A stretch of 21,596 nucleotides of DNA. Source: DATGKD01 sp035294855. Lineage in GTDB: Bacteria; Actinomycetota; Acidimicrobiia; Acidimicrobiales; UBA8190. The stretch covers positions 1 through 21,596 of the forward strand of contig DATGKD010000267.1 of assembly GCA_035294855.1 (NCBI GenBank), given 5' to 3'. Positions 16,684-21,596 of the stretch are shown here, piece by piece. The position numbers and the translations under genes are program-made. Numbering within the stretch: the first letter of the stretch is position 1; each line of letters opens with the position of its first letter. A model generated the notes under the pieces. The model saw only the letters and a program-made list of their open reading frames with translations, did not search any database and was not told the DNA's origin.

Positions 16684-18075
16684 CTAACCCCTTACTGCCG
16701 GATCGCTCGACCCGCTCATGGCGTCGGCGGTGCCGATGCCCCGTTCGGCGAGCACGATCTCACGCTTGCGCCGGCGCGACGGGAGGATGCCCTCGGGACG
16801 GAAGATCATCATCACCACGAGCAGCGCCCCGAGGTAGATGTAGAGGTCCTGCTCCTGGTAGCCGAACAGCGGGTGCTCGCGCAGGATCTGCGGCACCCAC
16901 TGCAAGAACGCCGCCCCCGCCACCGCGCCGGGCAGCGACCCCATCCCGCCGAAGATCACGAGCACGAGCACGAGGATCGACAGCTGGACCGTGAAGTCCT
17001 GCGACGACACAAAGCCGATCTTGCTCACTTCGAGCAATCCGGCGAAGCCCGACGTCGAGGCCCCGATGGCGAACGCCATCACCTTGTACTTGAGCACGTT
17101 GATGCCCACGGCCTCGGCGGCCACCTCGTCCTCGCGCACCGCCGCGAAGGCTCGGCCCACCCGCGAGTTCTCGAGGGCGCGGAACGCGAAGAGCACCACC
17201 ACCACGAAGCCGAGCAGCAGGTAGTAGTACGGCAGGTTGCTAAGCGTCCACGCGTAGTGCACGCCGCCGATGTGCACCGAGAAGTGGGGGATGCCGGTGA
17301 CGCCCTGGGCCCCTCCGGTCACCCCCTGCAGGTTCGTGGCCACGATCTGGATGATCTCCCCGAATCCCAGGGTGACGATGGCGAGGTAGTCGCCCCGCAA
17401 TCGGAGTGTGGGGGCCCCGAGGATCACGCCGGCCAACATGGCGGCCGCGATCGCGAACGGAATGGCCAAGAAGGGATTGAGGTGGAACGGCGGGTGCACG
17501 GGCAACGCGCCGGTCCAATACGCGCCTGAGTACGCGCCAATGGCGTAGAAGGCGATGTAGCCGAGGTCGAGCAAGCCCGCGTACCCGACGACGACGTTCA
17601 GCCCCACAGCCAGCAGGACGAAGACGCCGATCTGGTCGACGAGCACCTCCTGCCAGAAGCCGGAGAGGGTCGGCGGGTAGGCGATCGCCACCGCGAGGGC
17701 GGCTGCGTAGACCGCGAAGCGGACCCGCCGGGACTGGAGCATCCGGCCCGGTGCAGCCGTGGCGCGCTCGCTCAACGTCCGGATGCTCGCCCCGTACTGG
17801 AAGCGCACGGCGTCGAGCGCCCACAGGCCGACACCGATGGCCAGGAAGACGAGCACCCGTGGATGGAAGAGGGAACCGGTGAATCCCGACGTCGGCGCGC
17901 CGTTCGTCCCAGAAGGGCCCGTCATGAGCGCCAGGACGAGTGCACCGAACACCCACGCGGCGAAACGGCGGGCACCGCGCGCCCGGGCGAGCTCGACGAC
18001 CGAACGCCACGCGGCCGCCCGAGCGGAGGAGGGCGACGGCGCCCCAGGCGTCTTGTCCGGCGCGGACGTGCTCAT
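16684..18075 (-). CDS. livM: Branched-chain amino-acid ABC transporter permease LivM
   Basis: The 463-aa polytopic membrane protein is one half of the transmembrane channel. Family landmarks include GLNVVVGYAGLLDLGYIAFY near 158-177, LRLRGDYLAIVTLGFGEII near 224-242, and the loop ENSRVGRAFAAVREDEVAAEA near 311-331 that contacts the ATPase. About 130 residues precede the conserved core, with two extra hydrophobic segments (about 38-53 and 73-88), so it is at the long end for LivM. ATG 18075 overlaps the livH stop as ATGA. The basic stretch near the C-terminus (SRRRKRE) is cytoplasmic. Confidence 0.93.
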   Translation of the reverse strand: MSTSAPDKTPGAPSPSSARAAAWRSVVELARARGARRFAAWVFGALVLALMTGPSGTNGAPTSGFTGSLFHPRVLVFLAIGVGLWALDAVRFQYGASIRTLSERATAAPGRMLQSRRVRFAVYAAALAVAIAYPPTLSGFWQEVLVDQIGVFVLLAVGLNVVVGYAGLLDLGYIAFYAIGAYSGAYWTGALPVHPPFHLNPFLAIPFAIAAAMLAGVILGAPTLRLRGDYLAIVTLGFGEIIQIVATNLQGVTGGAQGVTGIPHFSVHIGGVHYAWTLSNLPYYYLLLGFVVVVLFAFRALENSRVGRAFAAVREDEVAAEAVGINVLKYKVMAFAIGASTSGFAGLLEVSKIGFVSSQDFTVQLSILVLVLVIFGGMGSLPGAVAGAAFLQWVPQILREHPLFGYQEQDLYIYLGALLVVMMIFRPEGILPSRRRKREIVLAERGIGTADAMSGSSDPAVRG

Positions 18076-19001
18076 GCCGACCGCCCGAGGCGCTCGCCCA
18101 GGATCCCGGTGGGCCGCACGAGGAGGACGACGACGAGGATGCCGAACGCGATGACGTCACGCCACGACGACTGCACGCATGCCACGCCGAGGTTCTCGGT
18201 CACGCCCAGGAGCAGCCCCCCGAGGACCGCTCCCCGGACGTTGCCGATCCCGCCGAGCACCGCCGCGGTGAAGGCTTTCAGGCCGGGCGTGAAGCCCATC
18301 GTGTAGACGACGCCGGAGCTGAGGCCGAACAGGAAGCCCGCGGCCCCACCGAGGAGCCCGCCGATCACGAACGTCTGCGAGATCGTCCGGTCGATGTTGA
18401 CGCCCATCAGCGCGGCCGTGTCGGCGTCCTGGGCGACCGCCCGGATCCCGCGCCCGAGCCGCGTCGAGGCGACCAGCCGGTCGAGGAGGACGAGCATGAT
18501 GACCGCCGAGATGGCGATCACCACCTCGTACGACTGCACCTCGGCGCCGAACACGTGGAAGACCGTGGCGCTCAGGTTGAACGGCGCCGGGATGGAAACC
18601 GACTCGCGGCCGAACTCCTTGCCGGCGAGGTTGTACAAGAAGAAGGACGCGCCGATGGCGCTGATGAGGAAGGCGAGGCGCGGCGCCCCCCGTCGCCGCA
18701 GCGGCCGGTACGCCACTCGCTCCAAGACGAAGGCGACGGCGCCTCCCGCCGCGGCGCCCGCCAGGATGCCGACGACCACGAACTCGACGGACGAGACGCC
18801 GTGGGGGGTGGTGGTGCCGATGATCGCCCGCAGGACGAAGTAGCCGGCGAACCCTCCCGACATGAACACCTCGCTGTGGGCGAAGTTGATCAGCTGGAGG
18901 ACGCCGTAGACGAGCGTGTAGCCGAGCGCGATGAGCGCGTAGAGGAAGCCGTCCGAGAGCCCCTGGACCGTGAGGCTCCAGAAGTTGTGGGTAAAGCACA
19001 T
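18072..19001 (-). CDS. livH: Branched-chain amino-acid ABC transporter permease LivH
   Basis: The 309-aa polytopic membrane protein forms the other half of the channel. The N-terminal landmark GVLQLINFAHSEVFM is at 33-47 (the family usually has NFAHG), and the coupling segment with TRLGRGIRAVAQDADTAALMG lies in the second half. It ends in a four-base overlap with livM. ATG 19001 is used; no strong ribosome binding site is seen, so expression may rely on readthrough from livK across the hairpin at 19030-19056, 67 nt of spacer in all. Confidence 0.94.
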   Translation of the reverse strand: MCFTHNFWSLTVQGLSDGFLYALIALGYTLVYGVLQLINFAHSEVFMSGGFAGYFVLRAIIGTTTPHGVSSVEFVVVGILAGAAAGGAVAFVLERVAYRPLRRRGAPRLAFLISAIGASFFLYNLAGKEFGRESVSIPAPFNLSATVFHVFGAEVQSYEVVIAISAVIMLVLLDRLVASTRLGRGIRAVAQDADTAALMGVNIDRTISQTFVIGGLLGGAAGFLFGLSSGVVYTMGFTPGLKAFTAAVLGGIGNVRGAVLGGLLLGVTENLGVACVQSSWRDVIAFGILVVVLLVRPTGILGERLGRSA

Positions 19002-19029
19002 GGATGGCTCGAACCCGCTCGGGCGCGGC

Positions 19030-19056
19030 GGGACCGGGCTCTACGAGCCCGGTCCC
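19030..19056 (-). terminator. Strong hairpin between livK and livH (probable attenuator)
   Basis: GGGACCGGGCTC (19030-19041) and GAGCCCGGTCCC (19045-19056) form a perfect 12-bp stem with a 3-nt loop, the strongest dyad in the window. No T-run follows on the minus strand, so it should reduce but not stop transcription, or protect the livK 3' end. This would give more binding protein than permease, as is usual in such operons. Confidence 0.65.
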
Positions 19057-19068
19057 GACCGCATCGGA

Positions 19069-20298
19069 TCAGCTGCCGGTGAGCTGCGAGACCGAGCCCT
19101 GCTGGGCGAAGTGAGCTCCTTGGACCTTGTAGATGTAGACGGCGGTCCCGGCGATGTTGCCGTTCGACTGGAACGCCACCGTCTTGGTCAGGCCCTTGTA
19201 GTTCACGCTGTGCAGGCCGCTCACGACACCGGCCTTGGTGACGTGGGACCCGAGCTTCTTCATCACCGAGATCACCGCGTTCGCGGCGTCGTACGCCTCG
19301 CCCGAGTAGATGCCCGGCGCGTAGCCGGCGAGCCGGTGGTAGGCGCTGACGAACGAGGTCGCCGCCGAGTTCGCCGTGATGTCCTCGCACGCGCAGCTGG
19401 CGAGGGCGCCGTCGGCGACCGAGCTACCGGCCTGGGTGATGAAGGTGTCGCTCTCCGAGCCGTCGTCGGAGACCATCTGCCCGGTGAAGCCGGCACCACG
19501 AAGCGCCTTCGCCAGGAGCGCGAAGTCGCAGTAGTACCCGGCGTAGAAGACGACCGAGTCGCCGCTCGACTTCACCTTGGTGGCCTCGGCCCCGTACTCC
19601 TGGACGTTGCCCGTGCCCGCCTGGCACTGCGTCGTGCCCGGCGCGGTGTCGTGGGTGACGGTCGCCCCGAGGGTCTGCGCCTCGGTGTTGAACGCACCGA
19701 TCAGGCCCTGGGCGTACGCGCTCGCGTCATCGATGGCGTAGATCGCCTTGGCATTGAGCTTCTTCACGATGTACTGAGCGTCCGCCGGTCCCTGCGAGTC
19801 GTCGTCGGCCACCACCCGGAAGAAGTTGTTCCACCCGTGCGTCTGCAGCGTCGGGTCGGTCGCCGACGGTGTGACCATCGCCAGACCGGCCTGGTTGAAC
19901 AGCGGGTCGGCCGCCTTGCTCGCGCCCGAGAACGCGGGTCCGACCACAGCCATGACCGAGCTGTCGCCGAGCACGGCCTGCGCGGCGGTGGGGGCCTGCG
20001 TCGGGGAACCCTGGTCGTCTTCGGGGAGGAACTTCAGCTTGAACGGCAGGTGGCCGAAGGTCGTGCCCGCGTTGGCCTGATTGACCGCCAGCTGCACGGC
20101 GAACTTCTGGTACAGGCCGAGCTGCGAGTTCCCGCCGGACAGCGGACCCTGGTAGGCGATCGTGTACGTCGGGCCGCTGCTACTCGCCCCCGGGCTCGAC
20201 GAACTGCTGCACGCCGCCAGCGTGAGTGCCGCCGTAGCGGCGACGATCCCGAATCGGACGACGACCCGGGCGCCGGCTGGAAAGCCGGTTCTGCTCAT
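19069..20298 (-). CDS. livK: Branched-chain amino-acid ABC transporter substrate-binding lipoprotein LivK
   Basis: The 409-aa protein is a type I periplasmic-binding-fold receptor anchored outside the membrane as a lipoprotein. The signal peptide has a basic start, a hydrophobic stretch and the lipobox LAAC with the modified cysteine at 30, followed by a Ser-rich linker. The mature start YTIAYQGPLSGGNSQLG is characteristic of the LivJ/LivK family, and AVVGPAFSGASKAADPLFNQ (about 117-136) belongs to the ligand-binding first lobe. ATG 20298 has the strong ribosome binding site GGAGGGAGGGG, immediately after the stop of a 24-codon Cys-rich ORF. Ligand is inferred only from family; these proteins bind branched-chain or aromatic amino acids, amides or urea. 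Confidence 0.95.
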   Translation of the reverse strand: MSRTGFPAGARVVVRFGIVAATAALTLAACSSSSSPGASSSGPTYTIAYQGPLSGGNSQLGLYQKFAVQLAVNQANAGTTFGHLPFKLKFLPEDDQGSPTQAPTAAQAVLGDSSVMAVVGPAFSGASKAADPLFNQAGLAMVTPSATDPTLQTHGWNNFFRVVADDDSQGPADAQYIVKKLNAKAIYAIDDASAYAQGLIGAFNTEAQTLGATVTHDTAPGTTQCQAGTGNVQEYGAEATKVKSSGDSVVFYAGYYCDFALLAKALRGAGFTGQMVSDDGSESDTFITQAGSSVADGALASCACEDITANSAATSFVSAYHRLAGYAPGIYSGEAYDAANAVISVMKKLGSHVTKAGVVSGLHSVNYKGLTKTVAFQSNGNIAGTAVYIYKVQGAHFAQQGSVSQLTGS

Positions 20299-20313
20299 TG
20301 CGTCCCCTCCCTC

Positions 20314-20388
20314 CTAGTCGCACGTGCCTCGTCGCACGTGGCAGTGGCGACAGGACAACAAGGCCAGGCCGCCGCATCGCCGGCACAT
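20314..20388 (-). CDS. Candidate 24-aa Cys-rich leader ORF upstream of livK
   Basis: On the minus strand an ATG at 20388 opens 24 codons ending in TAG at 20316-20314. Five residues are cysteine (2, 5, 13, 16, 23), arranged as two CxxC pairs, CRRCGG and CRHC, 7 residues apart, with several Arg and His. The stop codon is the first part of TAGGAGGGAGGGG, the livK ribosome binding site, so translation of the two ORFs must interact. No Shine-Dalgarno precedes the ATG; TATCCC (20405-20400) 11 nt upstream is only a weak -10. It resembles mycobacterial polycysteine leaderless attenuator ORFs in layout, but a zinc-knuckle microprotein or a chance ORF cannot be excluded. Confidence 0.4.
   Translation of the reverse strand: MCRRCGGLALLSCRHCHVRRGTCD
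20317..20340. repeat. Direct repeat GTCGCACGTG upstream of livK
   Basis: Two identical 10-nt copies lie at 20317-20326 and 20331-20340, start-to-start distance 14 nt. Each contains the palindrome CACGTG. They fall within the leader ORF, 19-42 nt upstream of the livK ATG, and could be an operator for a regulator or a by-product of the coding sequence. Confidence 0.6.
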
Positions 20389-20412
20389 GGTAGGAGGTCG
20401 GGATAGGGCGCG

Positions 20413-20448
20413 CCCGGCTTTTCGGCGCCCGCGGCACGCGTGGCCGGG
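20413..20448 (-). terminator. Weak hairpin after hpf
   Basis: CCCGGC (20413-20418) pairs with GCCGGG (20443-20448) across a 24-nt region that can fold further. It lies 6 nt beyond the hpf stop codon. The AAAA inside the loop on the minus strand gives no T-run after the stem, so this is a low-confidence call. Confidence 0.25.
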
Positions 20449-20454
20449 CGGGCT

Positions 20455-20793
20455 TCAGGTGCTGGCGGCCTCGCCGTGGCGGCGGGGGTGCGAGCGCCCC
20501 ACCAGCTTGCCCTTCAACCGCTCGACCTGGTGCTCGAGTTTGTCGACGACCATGTCCACCGCAGGAAGGACGTCGCGCGCGCCCGCACGGGCCCGCACGG
20601 TGTAACCGTGCCCGGTGATGGTGACCTCGCAGCGCCGGCGCTCCGCCCCCGGGGCGTCCGGATCCTCCGTGAGGCGGACTTCCGCGTGCTCGAGTACCGG
20701 GTTGAGCCGGCCGAGCTTGGCCACCTTGGCGTGGACCACCTGCCGGACCTCGTCGGGCACCGTCTCCTTGCGTCCGAGGACGTAGACGTCCAC
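20455..20793 (-). CDS. hpf: Ribosome hibernation promoting factor, short form (HPF/RaiA family)
   Basis: The 112-aa protein is of the HPF/YfiA (sigma-54 modulation) family, which binds the small ribosomal subunit during stasis. The beta-alpha-beta-beta-beta-alpha core is visible, starting MDVYVLGRKETVPDEVRQVV and including CEVTITGHGYTVRARAGARDVLPAVDMVVDK split over 55-85, with KLEHQVERLKGKL in the final helix. It stops after this domain. Many Gram-positive species have a long form with a C-terminal dimerisation domain of about 60 residues, and none is encoded downstream in any frame I checked. GTG 20793 has a strong GGAGG (20801-20805) 7 nt upstream. In related genomes hpf neighbours secA; here a block of about 7.5 kb separates them. 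Confidence 0.88.
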   Translation of the reverse strand: MDVYVLGRKETVPDEVRQVVHAKVAKLGRLNPVLEHAEVRLTEDPDAPGAERRRCEVTITGHGYTVRARAGARDVLPAVDMVVDKLEHQVERLKGKLVGRSHPRRHGEAAST

Positions 20794-21292
20794 CGCTGCA
20801 CCTCCTTCGCGCCGTCGGGTCGGGCCCCGACCGGCGTCGGTCGTACGGCTTTGCGCCGCGGGCTTGCCGCTCGTGCGTCAGGTCGTGTGCCTGGTCGCTC
20901 CTCCCCACGGCGTTGCCCGGAGCGATGCGTGTGGGCTGCGTCCGGCTGACCTGGTCTTTGTCCCCACACTCGCCTGCAGAGGAGTTGGCCGACCGGATGC
21001 CGGCGACCGACGCGCCCACGCGCGCGGCCCGGCGGCATGCATGGAGGACGGCTTCGCTCCTTCTCCCCCGGGCGCCGCCAACCGGCGCCGCGTTGGGCAG
21101 GGCTTACTTCTAAATCGCACCATGCTCAGCAACCACAAGTTGCCTTACGTGGGTCGTTTCGCCTGCGACTGGCCTCGACTTGCAACCACAGACCCGGACG
21201 CGGCCCACCCCCCCAGGCTACGCCCGCCGCGGTGCCTTTGTCCCCGAGGCCCGCGCCGCCCCGGTGAAGGCGCACGGACCTGGGGACTCGCC
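20794..21292. other. 499-nt spacer between ahcY and hpf, no supported gene
   Basis: No ORF here has convincing composition or a ribosome binding site. It holds the hpf ribosome binding site (20801-20805), two mutually exclusive hairpins just upstream of it (GGTCGG/CCGACC at 20818-20832 and GACCG/CGGTC at 20829-20842), a GGCGCC/GGCGCC hairpin at 21071-21089, a slightly AT-richer patch near 21108-21192 with two copies of GCAACCACA (21129-21137, 21182-21190) that may carry the hpf promoter, and a run of seven C at 21208-21214. Confidence 0.5.
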
Positions 21293-21596
21293 TCAGGTGC
21301 CGGTCTGCCAGGAGCCGAGGTACTCCTCCTGCGCCGGCGTGAGCCGGTCGATGTTGACGCCCATGGTGTCGAGTTTCAACCGCGCGATCTCCGCGTCGAT
21401 GCTCTTGGGCACGTCGTACACCCGCCGTTCGAGCTGCCCAACGTGGGCCTTGACCCACTCCGCGGCGAGCGCCTGGTTGGCGAAGCTCATGTCCATGACG
21501 GCGGCGGGATGCCCCTCGGCCGCGGACAGGTTGACGAGGCGACCTTCGGCGACGACGAGGACGCGCTTGCCCCGGACGGCGAACTCCTCCACCATC
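21293..21596 (-). CDS. ahcY: S-adenosylhomocysteinase, C-terminal fragment
   Basis: The last 100 residues are visible; the gene continues past the right edge. The enzyme splits S-adenosylhomocysteine into homocysteine and adenosine in the methyl cycle, using bound NAD. The conserved block GRLVNLSAAEGHPAAVMDMS followed by FANQAL identifies the family, as do VYDVPKSIDAEIARLKL and the ending YLGSWQTGT. It lacks the longer Lys/Tyr-containing C-terminal tail of many bacterial and eukaryotic enzymes and resembles the short form found in archaea and some thermophilic bacteria. The start codon and NAD-binding domain are outside the window. Confidence 0.93.
   Translation of the reverse strand, partial: MVEEFAVRGKRVLVVAEGRLVNLSAAEGHPAAVMDMSFANQALAAEWVKAHVGQLERRVYDVPKSIDAEIARLKLDTMGVNIDRLTPAQEEYLGSWQTGT

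Noticed and set aside
20180..21019. A 279-codon minus-strand open frame covering hpf and its leader
   Set aside because: It is out of frame with hpf, Arg/Pro/Gly-rich, and has no family signature.
21201..21245. Possible 6C-type small RNA because of a run of seven C
   Set aside because: I could not draw the two stem-loops with C-rich loops that define that RNA.

Overview
The window is high-GC DNA packed with genes, from an actinobacterium. The evidence is the Kgd-type 2-oxoglutarate dehydrogenase amino terminus, frequent GTG/TTG starts, TANNNT -10 elements sitting directly on start codons, FadE/FadD-type lipid genes, and the secA-prfB-ftsE-ftsX cluster. A deep-branching soil or water lineage such as Acidimicrobiia would fit, but I cannot prove this from the sequence. 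I saw no tRNA, rRNA, CRISPR array, transposase or phage gene.

Left part (1-7050). The start of kgd runs off the left edge and diverges from an alpha/beta hydrolase. Next come a membrane-anchored Pro/Thr/Ser-rich protein of unknown function behind a structured leader, and then a divergent acyl-CoA dehydrogenase / acyl-CoA ligase pair whose start codons are 24 bp apart and whose -10 elements overlap. A serine beta-lactamase-fold hydrolase and a short sugar-1-phosphate nucleotidyltransferase follow on the plus strand.

Middle part (7132-12960, minus strand). A housekeeping block reads secA, prfB, ftsE, ftsX: protein export, translation termination, and cell-division/peptidoglycan hydrolase control. 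The prfB-ftsE spacer carries a 36-nt tandem repeat and a possible 25-codon Cys-rich ORF.

Right part (13083-21596). A YbaK-type deacylase gene diverges from secA. It is followed on the minus strand by a complete branched-chain/hydrophobic amino-acid ABC importer (livK, livH, livM, livG, livF) that leads into a PLP-dependent amino-acid decarboxylase. This suggests a module that imports an amino acid and decarboxylates it. Upstream of livK lies a 24-codon Cys-rich ORF whose stop codon touches the livK ribosome binding site, a layout resembling leader-peptide attenuators. A short-form hpf and the 3' end of ahcY close the window. Because hpf-secA-prfB-ftsEX is a widely conserved order, the liv/decarboxylase/YbaK block looks like an insertion of about 7.5 kb into that neighbourhood.

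The most interesting signals are the Cys-rich leader ORF before livK, the overlapping divergent promoter at 3720-3729, the recurring leaderless promoter pattern, the liv-decarboxylase linkage, and the repeats before ftsE.
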